This document shows, piece by piece, positions 1-5,257 of a stretch of 7,747 bases of DNA. The translations under genes and the position numbers were made by a program. A model generated the notes under the pieces. That model searched no databases, was not told the origin of the DNA, and was given only the letters and a program-made list of their open reading frames with translations. How positions within the stretch are numbered: the stretch's first letter is position 1; every line of letters starts with the position of its first letter. Source of the DNA: an uncultured Clostridia bacterium (GTDB lineage Bacteria > Bacillota > Clostridia > Christensenellales > CAG-314); assembly GCA_937875645.1 (NCBI GenBank), contig CALLXO010000166.1:1-7747 (forward strand). Direction: 5' to 3'.

Positions 1-1
1 T

Positions 2-919
2 TGGTTGTTGTCGGCGGCGATATTAGCTGTAATGGTGGTGTTTTTATTTAACCCCAACAAATACGTCGGTTTTGTCTTTGAGGGGTTAAGAGTATGGGCG
101 CTAAATGTGTTGCCCTGTCTTTTTCCCTTTTTCTTTTTGTCAAAACTCTTAATAGAATTAGATTGTTTAGATGCTGTCAAAAGAATTTTTAAGCCGTTGA
201 CAAGGTTTTTTAAAGTGCCTGATGAAGCAAGCTACGTGTTTTTGGTAAGCCTATTAAGCGGTTACCCCGTCGGCGTAAAAACCGCATGCGAACTGACAGA
301 AAAAGGCGTTTTTACCGCCGACCAATGCGGCGAAATATGCGGATTTTGTAATTTTGCTGGTCCAATTTTTGTAATGGGGACAATCTCGGCATTTTTCGAA
401 AGTCAAAAAATAGGCTTAATTATCTTAATTAGCGTTATATTAGGTGCACTATTAAACGGCCTGCTTTATGTGAAAAAAAAGAAAATCCTTATCGAAAAAG
501 CTTTTGTTGCCCTTCCAAATATAAGTGTTGAAAAACGAAAAAATCTTTTAAATGATTGTATGTTTTCTGCTATAAACAGCATTCTTTTTGTAGGCGGAAC
601 AATCGCGGTGTTTTATATGTTCGGTCAAATGATTTCTCTTTCCGTCCCCAATTGCCCCGCATTGTTATCCACTATAATTGACGGAATACTTGAAATGACA
701 AGCGGCTCCCGTTCTGCCGCTTTTTTGAGCAACAGATTTTTAGGAGTTGTATTAGCATGCGCTTTTTTAAGTTTCGGCGGTTTATGCGTGTTTATGCAAT
801 GCTGCGCATTTTGGGAAAAAGCAAAGGTGAAAATATCAAAAATGCTATTAAAAAAGACAACGCAAACGGTTGTCTCTGTCGCTGTATGTATTTTGCTTTG
901 CTTTTTGTTTAAGGTATAA
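2..919 (+). CDS. ylbJ: YlbJ-like sporulation integral membrane protein (5' end outside window)
   Basis: This is a polytopic membrane protein of the YlbJ / nucleoside-recognition (GATE) family. In Bacillus subtilis, YlbJ is needed for heat-resistant spores; its transported substrate is not established. Numbered from a TTG at position 5, it shows hydrophobic segments near residues 1-16, 30-50, 75-92, 118-155, 188-215 and 240-302. The family's signature stretches are SGYPVG (85-90), here in place of the B. subtilis SGNPAG, followed by a conserved CNFAGPIFVMGT (115-126). The frame is still open at positions 2-4 and no ribosome site precedes the TTG, so the real start is probably just outside the window. 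The family is usually 300-400 residues, so little is missing. The gene converges on the DAHP synthase gene, whereas ylbJ usually lies in line with rsmD and coaD. Family assignment is fairly secure; a role in sporulation is inferred from the family. Confidence 0.82.
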   Translation, partial: WLLSAAILAVMVVFLFNPNKYVGFVFEGLRVWALNVLPCLFPFFFLSKLLIELDCLDAVKRIFKPLTRFFKVPDEASYVFLVSLLSGYPVGVKTACELTEKGVFTADQCGEICGFCNFAGPIFVMGTISAFFESQKIGLIILISVILGALLNGLLYVKKKKILIEKAFVALPNISVEKRKNLLNDCMFSAINSILFVGGTIAVFYMFGQMISLSVPNCPALLSTIIDGILEMTSGSRSAAFLSNRFLGVVLACAFLSFGGLCVFMQCCAFWEKAKVKISKMLLKKTTQTVVSVAVCILLCFLFKV

Positions 920-960
920 ATAATCCCGATGTATTATAGAAATACAGCACCTTATTAAAA

Positions 961-1004
961 TGAAGTAAGTGTATACATTAAAAATGAAGCATCGTCTTAC
1001 TTTA
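961..1004. terminator. Long-loop inverted repeat between convergent genes (possible weak bidirectional terminator)
   Basis: TGAAGTAAG at 961-969 can pair with CTTACTTTA at 996-1004 (nine pairs, one a G-T wobble) around a 26-base loop. It lies between the ends of ylbJ and the DAHP synthase gene, where a shared terminator would be expected. Neither strand has a clean T-run directly after the stem, and the stem is AT-rich, so it is not a canonical intrinsic terminator. A smaller hairpin, TGTATT/AATACA near 930-946, also lacks a T-run. Confidence 0.25.
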
Positions 1005-1013
1005 CAAAAATTG

Positions 1014-1034
1014 ACTAACTAAAACACTAACTAA
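1014..1034. repeat. Short tandem direct repeat, ACTAACTAA twice
   Basis: ACTAACTAA occurs at 1014-1022 and again at 1026-1034, a 12-base period with AAC between the copies. It lies in the 175-base gap between the convergent ylbJ and DAHP synthase genes. No function is evident, and it may be simple-sequence drift in AT-rich DNA. Confidence 0.5.
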
Positions 1035-1094
1035 CAGCAATTATTCAGTTTTATCCCGCTTGATATTAAGCTTTATGAGCATATTTGACTGTAT

Positions 1095-2147
1095 TTATTT
1101 GTCTGTTTTCTGTTTGTCTATTTCAGTATTGCTTTTTGCTCTTTTCTCTTCTTTTTCGGATAACAACTCGTAAATTTGTAAAATAAGTTTTTCGGTATTA
1201 TCCCAATCCAGACATTCGTCCGTTTTAGAAACGCCGTAAACATCCGCGGCCGTCCCGCCATAAAGATAACTCTCCAGCATAATGCCCCTCGCCGTAGTTT
1301 CAGTAACCGTTTTTAAGGCATTTTCAATTTGATTTAAAGCACATTTTTTGCTGTTGGCATGACTGCAATCCACCATTACAAAATCACTCTGAGTGCCATA
1401 CTCCAAACAATACTCGTTTAGAGTATCAATGTTTTGCTGACTGATATTATTATAAAAGCCTGTTGTTTCGTCTACATATCCTCTTAACACTCCGTGCGAA
1501 AATCCATTGCCTGTAGTAGTAACCTGACCCCTCTTAAACAAAAAGGTTTTGGGCGTACGACAAGCGTGAACACTACCCGCCAGATTTAAAACGTTGCCAG
1601 CTAAATCGTTTTTTATGCCCACAGCAACATCCAATCCGCTTATAACGTTGCGGTAAAAAGGGCTGTTGGATTGTCTTGCACCTAAAAAGAAATAACTCAC
1701 CAAATCAGAATAATATTCGAGCTGCTCTACAAATAAAAATTCCTCCGCAATAGGTAACCCCGTGATAGCTATGCACTTAGCAAGCATTTTGCGACTTAAC
1801 ACAAGACCTTTATTTATGTCAATAACCTCATTATCCGGTTGAAAAAGCATGCCTAAATATCCCTCGCCGTTGCTGCGTGCTTTGGCGGTATACAATCGAG
1901 GCATTAGAAATATTTTATCTTTGACCTTTAAACTAAGCTGATGCAATCTCTGGCAATATTCTATAACTGCGCCAAAATTATCTGCGCCGCACGGACCGCA
2001 AACAATCAAAAACCGTTTGTCCTCGCCACTAATAATGCGCTTTACTGCTTCGTCGTTACTTTCCTTTATTTTTTTACTTATTTTGTCCAAACGCACTTTT
2101 TTGCGCAATTTTTTAGGAGTTATTACTTTATTATATTTTACAAACAT
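1095..2147 (-). CDS. Divergent class I (AroG/AroF/AroH-type) DAHP synthase
   Basis: 3-Deoxy-D-arabino-heptulosonate 7-phosphate synthase condenses phosphoenolpyruvate (PEP) with erythrose 4-phosphate in the cytosol, the first step of the shikimate pathway. Compared with E. coli AroG, the four metal ligands are present: Cys53 (GPC), His263 (SHANS), Glu292 (LES) and Asp310 (KTDE). The basic substrate contacts Arg84, Lys89, Arg91, Arg158 (GAR), Lys179 (GIKN) and Arg222 (LRG) are also present. The erythrose 4-phosphate motif KPRTT has become KARSN (89-93), GPCS has become GPCG, and the PEP-contact lysine of the usual G(W/Y)KG has become Leu98 (GYLG). A charged tail of about 20 residues ends the protein. 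The start is well supported: ATG preceded by AAGGTGAT inside the end of coaD, with a 10-base overlap, so the genes are translationally coupled. It could be a true synthase, a weak paralogue or a repurposed relative; the fold assignment is firm, the activity less so. Confidence 0.85.
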   Translation of the reverse strand: MFVKYNKVITPKKLRKKVRLDKISKKIKESNDEAVKRIISGEDKRFLIVCGPCGADNFGAVIEYCQRLHQLSLKVKDKIFLMPRLYTAKARSNGEGYLGMLFQPDNEVIDINKGLVLSRKMLAKCIAITGLPIAEEFLFVEQLEYYSDLVSYFFLGARQSNSPFYRNVISGLDVAVGIKNDLAGNVLNLAGSVHACRTPKTFLFKRGQVTTTGNGFSHGVLRGYVDETTGFYNNISQQNIDTLNEYCLEYGTQSDFVMVDCSHANSKKCALNQIENALKTVTETTARGIMLESYLYGGTAADVYGVSKTDECLDWDNTEKLILQIYELLSEKEEKRAKSNTEIDKQKTDK

Positions 2148-2614
2148 TTTATCACCTTAAGTATTTTTTGAGCAAGGCCTTGCGGTACAAAAGGCGTTAT
2201 ATCGGTGCCATAAGAAATCAATTCCCTAACAAAGGTACTGCTGATATGTTTATATTGGGAAGATGCAAACATAAACATTGTTTCGATATCCCCCATCAAT
2301 TTATTTGCTGATGCCATTTGCTCCTCCTGCGCAAAATCGACGGTGTTGCGAATTGATTTTATTATGCAATCAGCTTTGACTTGACGGCAAAAATCCATTA
2401 ATAACGTATCGAAAGGCATTACTTTCACGTTTTTTATATCTTTTGTAGCTTCTTTTATTAAATTTATGCGGTCATTTATTGCTATAACTTGCGGCTTGTT
2501 TGCGTTGTGCCCAACAGCCACAATAAGCTCGTCAGCAAGAGCTGCCGCCCTTTTTATAATATCAAGATGTCCTATCGTTATGGGCGCAAAAGACCCTGCA
2601 TAAACCCTTTTCAT
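2138..2614 (-). CDS. coaD: Phosphopantetheine adenylyltransferase (PPAT), divergent active site
   Basis: PPAT transfers AMP from ATP to 4'-phosphopantetheine to make dephospho-CoA, the penultimate step of coenzyme A synthesis in the cytosol. The 158-residue length is normal. The (T/H)xGH nucleotidyltransferase motif is present as TIGH (13-16), followed by LDIIKRA. The ATP-side segments are a KSIR motif (86-89), normally RGLR, and ISST (124-127). Three usually conserved positions differ: GSFDP reads GSFAP (Ala10), KKP reads NKP (Asn39-Lys40) where E. coli Lys42 assists catalysis, and the first Arg of RGLR is Lys86. The ATG overlaps the rsmD stop as ATGA and has AGGGGA six bases upstream, so it is co-translated with rsmD. 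The rsmD-coaD order is common in Firmicutes. Identity is secure from overall pattern, length and context; activity may be altered. Confidence 0.9.
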   Translation of the reverse strand: MKRVYAGSFAPITIGHLDIIKRAAALADELIVAVGHNANKPQVIAINDRINLIKEATKDIKNVKVMPFDTLLMDFCRQVKADCIIKSIRNTVDFAQEEQMASANKLMGDIETMFMFASSQYKHISSTFVRELISYGTDITPFVPQGLAQKILKVIKCL

Positions 2615-3162
2615 TGTTCGTCCCCTACATTTTGGTAAAAGCTAAAGCCGCATTTGCCCATTTCCTTTACACGGTATTTAGACAGGGTGTCTATATTGTT
2701 GGGCAAACTGTCTTCTCGTGCATGTTCACATACAACAATTGCGTCCTCAGTTAACAGATTATTAATGCTGAGTTTTTTTAAAACAGAAAAATACGCTCCC
2801 TCTTTATAAGGCGGGACAACAAAAACTATGTCGAATTTTTCTTTAATGCTATTTAGAGCCGTTTCAATGGGCATATTGACAACAGAAGCTTCGTTACCGC
2901 AGCGGCATTTTTCGCAATTTAGTTTTATAACGCGCGCCGACTCACGGTCGCTGTCCACAAAAACTGTTTTTTTTGCGCCTCTACTCAACGCTTCTAACCC
3001 TAAACATCCGCTACCGGCAAATAAATCTAAAACAACTTTGTCCGCTACACAAAAATGAAGTATATTAAAAAGCGTTTCTTTTGTTCGGTCTAGCGTGGGG
3101 CGCAAGTCGGTTTTTGGCACTTCAAGCTTTCGTCCTTTGTATTTACCAGCGATGATTCTCAT
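2611..3162 (-). CDS. rsmD: 16S rRNA guanine-N2 methyltransferase RsmD, with VPPY in place of DPPY
   Basis: RsmD uses S-adenosylmethionine to methylate N2 of G966 (E. coli numbering) in 16S rRNA of the small ribosomal subunit. The protein opens with the family's MRIIAGKYKGRKL and RPTLDRTKETLFNIL. The SAM-binding motif VLDLFAGSGCLGLEALSRGA lies near residues 44-63, and the acidic ribose-binding residue is in VFVDSD. The catalytic motif, normally DPPY/F, reads VPPY (Val116-Tyr119): codon GTC at 2815-2817 where GAC would give Asp. Start choice: an ATG at 3168 lies directly against GGAGA, leaving no spacing, while the ATG at 3162 has six bases of spacing and gives the family-typical N-terminus, so 183 residues is preferred. 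The gene ends in an ATGA overlap with coaD. Family is certain; catalysis with the aspartate lost is doubtful unless another residue compensates. Confidence 0.9.
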   Translation of the reverse strand: MRIIAGKYKGRKLEVPKTDLRPTLDRTKETLFNILHFCVADKVVLDLFAGSGCLGLEALSRGAKKTVFVDSDRESARVIKLNCEKCRCGNEASVVNMPIETALNSIKEKFDIVFVVPPYKEGAYFSVLKKLSINNLLTEDAIVVCEHAREDSLPNNIDTLSKYRVKEMGKCGFSFYQNVGDEQ

Positions 3163-3168
3163 AAGCAT

Positions 3169-3173
3169 TCTCC
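3169..3173 (-). promoter_or_regulatory. Ribosome binding site deciding the rsmD start
   Basis: On the minus strand GGAGA occupies 3173-3169. It abuts the upstream ATG (3168-3166) but sits six bases before the second ATG (3162-3160), which supports the second as the working start. Confidence 0.65.
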
Positions 3174-3178
3174 ATTAT

Positions 3179-3207
3179 AATTTACAGAATATCACAATTT
3201 TTGTCAA
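3179..3207 (-). promoter_or_regulatory. Candidate sigma-A promoter for rsmD-coaD-DAHP synthase
   Basis: On the minus strand a perfect TTGACA (3207-3202) is followed after 17 bases by TAAATT (3184-3179), a 4/6 match to TATAAT. A perfect TATAAT overlaps it at 3179-3174 but would need a 22-base spacer. Either choice places the transcript start at about 3167-3172, on or just past the ribosome site, so the rsmD leader would be extremely short. It lies in the 84-base gap between the GNAT stop and the rsmD start. Confidence 0.5.
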
Positions 3208-3246
3208 CATACCTTACATATGCTATATAACACATTAACATATTTT

Positions 3247-4224
3247 TTAATATTTATCCACAAATACAGCGCGGGAAGGTTTAAACACGTTGTTCAACGG
3301 ACAGTCGGCTATTGTTTGGCCAAAGGACAATCTCAATAAGTCTTGACCTGTAACAACAAAATCATACTTGCTTGAAGGAGTAACCACAATTGACTTTTTG
3401 TGGATTTTTAAGCTTATGCTGACATTATTGGGAGCGTAAAAATCATCTTTTACTTTAAAGAAAAAATCTCCGTCACGAGTATAGCTTATGCTTTTTAGTA
3501 ATTTATATGGCGACACAAGACACGCCATAGTATAGGGTTGGTCAAAAGCATTAAAGTCTTCCACTTGCTGACCGTCAAATTCCTTCACTCCGTTTAGCAC
3601 GTCTACATCGCCTACTACCTCTTCAATTTCCCTGTCCGATTTTGCTACATAACAAGATTTTCCGTTAAGCGAATACATTTTTACGTTAATATCTTCTACA
3701 GCCCAACGCTCAAAAATCTTTTGCGCTTCCTTAAGGGGGCGATATTGACATATTTGATAACGCTTGCGCAAATATGTATTAAAAAACATTGCTATCTCTT
3801 CGTGAGCAATGGGACGGCTAATTGCTTCGTTGCCATCATATTTTATAGTCTTGTTTCCGCAAAAAGTCACATTTACAAACCCTAATTTTTCGTAAACCTC
3901 TCTATTAGAAGGATAAAGCATAACAAAAGGCGTGTTTGTCGAGTTTAAGCGGTTGAGCGTTTTATTAATTAGCTTGCTGAAATAACCCTTATTTCGAAAT
4001 TCTGCTAAGGTTGCTGCTCCCACCATAAAAGGCAGACGCCATATTTTGCCGTGAAAAAACAGATTTTTAGGCAACAAATGCAATGCGCTTACAATGAGCC
4101 CGTTTTCGGTAAAAGACACGGCGTTTTTGCTTTCGTAGTATTGTGTAAAAAAATTATCTATGTATTGCGGCGAGTCAGAAAAACTTGTCGTATATAAATT
4201 TATTAATTGGCTTTTTTTGGACAT
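3247..4224 (-). CDS. Eis-like GNAT family N-acetyltransferase with SCP2-like C-terminal domain
   Basis: This 325-residue protein has the plan of Eis-type acetyltransferases: an N-terminal GNAT fold, a degenerate second GNAT-like region and a C-terminal sterol-carrier-protein-like domain. Acetyl-CoA motif A is at about 68-86 (VGAATLAEFRNKGYFSKLI, with Arg77-x-x-Gly80), and a second signature, YPSNREVYEKLGF (104-116), matches the end of the first GNAT domain. The SCP2-like part covers roughly 215-325, including a FVVTGQDLLRLSFGQ-type stretch. No signal peptide or membrane segment is seen, so it is probably cytosolic. ATG at 4224 is preceded by AAAGGTGA with about six bases of spacing. It points toward rsmD across a gap without a clear terminator, so some read-through is possible. 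Known family members acetylate amines, including aminoglycosides and peptides; the substrate here is unknown. Confidence 0.8.
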   Translation of the reverse strand: MSKKSQLINLYTTSFSDSPQYIDNFFTQYYESKNAVSFTENGLIVSALHLLPKNLFFHGKIWRLPFMVGAATLAEFRNKGYFSKLINKTLNRLNSTNTPFVMLYPSNREVYEKLGFVNVTFCGNKTIKYDGNEAISRPIAHEEIAMFFNTYLRKRYQICQYRPLKEAQKIFERWAVEDINVKMYSLNGKSCYVAKSDREIEEVVGDVDVLNGVKEFDGQQVEDFNAFDQPYTMACLVSPYKLLKSISYTRDGDFFFKVKDDFYAPNNVSISLKIHKKSIVVTPSSKYDFVVTGQDLLRLSFGQTIADCPLNNVFKPSRAVFVDKY

Positions 4225-4249
4225 AATATATCACCTTTAATCTTACTTT

Positions 4250-4278
4250 ATAATAGTTTACCATAAAAATAGTGTTAG
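4250..4278 (-). promoter_or_regulatory. Candidate promoter for the GNAT gene
   Basis: On the minus strand CTAACA (4278-4273, 4/6 match to TTGACA) is followed after 17 bases by TATTAT (4255-4250, 5/6 match to TATAAT), placing transcription start some 20 bases before the ATG. The -35 falls inside the inverted repeat at 4275-4290. Spacing is ideal but the -35 is weak. Confidence 0.4.
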
Positions 4279-4290
4279 CACAATTGCTAA
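4275..4290. promoter_or_regulatory. Inverted repeat TTAGCA-CAAT-TGCTAA, possible operator
   Basis: Six-base arms TTAGCA (4275-4280) and TGCTAA (4285-4290) are perfect inverted copies around CAAT. The repeat lies between two divergent genes and overlaps the -35 elements proposed for both, the position expected for a repressor site controlling the pair. Its first seven bases resemble the start of a CIRCE arm, but the second half and the spacing do not fit CIRCE. No regulator gene is present nearby. Confidence 0.45.
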
Positions 4291-4312
4291 AGTGAAGATT
4301 TTGTGATAAAAT
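4284..4312 (+). promoter_or_regulatory. Promoter of the PH-like membrane protein gene
   Basis: TTGCTA (4284-4289) and TAAAAT (4307-4312) are separated by 17 bases, and TG at 4304-4305 gives an extended -10 (TGATAAAAT). Transcription would start near 4319, leaving a leader of about a dozen bases that contains the GAGGT ribosome site (4322-4326) of the gene starting at 4332. Confidence 0.65.
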
Positions 4313-4331
4313 GTTTTTGTTGAGGTAAAAC

Positions 4332-4787
4332 ATGAAAAAACGTTATGTTTTTAGCTTAGGAATGAAATTTTTTATTATTATAATTATCCTTGTTTGGATT
4401 GTAGCTGCCATTTTTTCTGCGCTTAAACTAATAGGGGTAACTATGTTTGTAAGCATTACTCCATGGTTGGATATAATGACTATTATTTTTGCTTTTTTGT
4501 GTAATTTCTTGTTGTTTCTGCTCTATTTCCTGCATTATAAAATTACTGATAAAGGTATCGAACTCCGGATGGGCTGGATTGATTTGTTAGGTAAGAAACT
4601 ATCCTTTGATAAAGTTAAAGCAATAATTTATAAAGTAAAAGAGCAAAAGCTTTATGTCTGTTCGGAATTAAATGTAGAAATGCCTCGTGGCACTATTATA
4701 AATATTTTACCCATACATTATAATGATTTTGTTGCAGAAATCAGAAATAAAAAGGTAGAATTTGACTATATTGAAGATATAGATTAA
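4332..4787 (+). CDS. Small membrane protein: two transmembrane helices plus bacterial PH-like domain
   Basis: I recognise no named gene. The 151-residue protein has a basic start (MKKRY), two strongly hydrophobic segments (about 11-35 and 46-68) and a soluble tail from about 69. The tail, with YKITDKGIELRMGW, KLSFDKVKAI and a repeated beta-strand pattern, resembles bacterial PH-like domains that follow paired helices in small membrane proteins. By the positive-inside rule, with Lys/Arg at both ends, N- and C-termini should both be cytoplasmic. The C-terminus is acidic (EDID). ATG is preceded by GAGGT with five bases of spacing and by a good extended -10 promoter. The gene is transcribed divergently from the GNAT gene and may share an operator with it; no partner gene follows. 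Function unknown. Confidence 0.75.
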   Translation: MKKRYVFSLGMKFFIIIIILVWIVAAIFSALKLIGVTMFVSITPWLDIMTIIFAFLCNFLLFLLYFLHYKITDKGIELRMGWIDLLGKKLSFDKVKAIIYKVKEQKLYVCSELNVEMPRGTIINILPIHYNDFVAEIRNKKVEFDYIEDID

Positions 4788-4856
4788 AAAGATGCTGATG
4801 ATTATATTATTGTTAGCTTTTTGTCAAATGTTATGAGGTTAGTAATGAGATTAATG

Positions 4857-4890
4857 TTTCCTTTCCGAGGTACCGCAGAAGGAAATTTTT
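4857..4890 (+). terminator. Probable intrinsic terminator of the PH-like gene
   Basis: TTTCCTT (4857-4863) pairs perfectly with AAGGAAA (4879-4885) around a 15-base loop and runs straight into TTTTT (4886-4890). It lies 70 bases after the stop of the plus-strand PH-like gene. The stem is AT-rich and the loop large, so strength is uncertain. Confidence 0.5.
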
Positions 4891-4929
4891 ACGCTTCAAT
4901 ATCATAAAAATTTAGGGAAAACTATGAAT

Positions 4930-4959
4930 TTGATTTTATAAATAGAGTTATCCTATAAT
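4930..4959 (+). promoter_or_regulatory. Sigma-A-type promoter with perfect -10 upstream of the putative small RNA
   Basis: TTGATT (4930-4935, first four bases of the -35 consensus) is followed after 18 bases by a perfect TATAAT (4954-4959). The predicted start is near 4966. No conventional gene follows on this strand, only a stretch ending in a strong terminator 140-165 bases later. Confidence 0.55.
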
Positions 4960-5009
4960 AAAAATACGAAGAGTATTGAAAATATATTTTAGTGTGCAAT
5001 TTTGATGTA

Positions 5010-5096
5010 ATGGTAACCACTCATACCCCTTCCCACACAGACGAGGTTATCGGCAAAGTCATAATAAGTAAAGAAAGTATTGGATATGAGTTCTAA
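5010..5096 (+). CDS. Possible 28-residue peptide inside the putative small transcript
   Basis: ATG at 5010 opens a frame that starts MVTTHTPSHTDEVIGKVIIS and stops with TAA at 5094-5096. The frame is open back to 4980 with a GTG at 4992 as another possible start. The composition looks protein-like rather than random, and the frame ends ten bases before the terminator stem. However, neither start has a Shine-Dalgarno site, unlike the complete genes in this window. It may be a real small protein, a decayed gene fragment or chance. Confidence 0.22.
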   Translation: MVTTHTPSHTDEVIGKVIISKESIGYEF

Positions 5097-5105
5097 TACT
5101 AAATG

Positions 5106-5129
5106 GCGGGCAGTAAGCTCGCTTTTTTT
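5106..5129 (+). terminator. Strong intrinsic terminator
   Basis: GCGGGC (5106-5111) pairs with GCTCGC (5117-5122), including one G-U pair, around the five-base loop AGTAA, followed by seven Ts (5123-5129). This is a textbook Rho-independent terminator on the plus strand; on the minus strand no T-run follows. It is over 300 bases past the PH-like gene, so it more likely ends a separate transcript beginning near 4966. Confidence 0.75.
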
Positions 5130-5220
5130 GTATAAAAAATACTATTAGGATACACATGAGAGAATAGTCTTATATAGTGTTAATTTGTGATTTAAATATC
5201 ATGCCAATATCTTTAAAAAT

Positions 5221-5243
5221 AAAAAAAACTCCATAAAACAGAG
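5221..5243 (-). terminator. Weak candidate terminator downstream of the NOV-domain gene
   Basis: On the minus strand CTCT (5243-5240) can pair with GGAG (5232-5229, one wobble) around a seven-base loop, followed by eight Ts (5228-5221). The T-run is good but four pairs make a weak stem. It lies about 160 bases past the stop at 5402, just after the structured repeat segment, so that segment would be in the 3' untranslated region if transcription ends here. Confidence 0.3.
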
Positions 5244-5257
5244 GGTAAAGTAGATTG

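Larger units (their letters stand above)
4966..5129 (+). ncRNA. Putative small RNA of about 160 nt, bounded by its own promoter and terminator
   Basis: The call rests on boundaries rather than on a known RNA family. A TTGATT-N18-TATAAT promoter precedes it and a six-pair hairpin with seven Ts ends it. Inside, ACTCATACC (5019-5027) can pair with GGATATGAGT (5082-5091) with one bulged A, closing a domain of about 70 bases, so the transcript could fold into a long stem plus the terminator hairpin. A 28-codon frame (5010-5096) lies in the same interval, so it could instead be a short mRNA. I tested it by eye against 5S rRNA, because of a CCCTTCCCACACAGA stretch, and it does not fit. No riboswitch class was recognised. 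Confidence 0.4.

Noticed and set aside
1052..1075. GCTT/AAGC hairpin followed by TTTAT as a terminator
   Set aside because: Only four base pairs and a broken T-run; not distinguishable from chance in AT-rich DNA.
1941..3058. Plus-strand frames at 1941-2171 and 2828-3058
   Set aside because: Both lie antisense to well-identified DAHP synthase, coaD and rsmD coding sequence.
4272..4300. CIRCE-like element near TTAGCACA
   Set aside because: CIRCE needs TTAGCACTC-N9-GAGTGCTAA; only the first seven bases fit, and the spacing is wrong.
4833..4907. Plus-strand 24-codon frame starting MRLVMRLMFP
   Set aside because: It has no Shine-Dalgarno site and spans the terminator-like hairpin at 4857-4890, so it is probably chance.
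5011..5060. Resemblance to a 5S rRNA segment (CCCTTCCCACACAGA)
   Set aside because: The match is limited to a few bases; the rest of the 5S secondary structure and sequence is absent.
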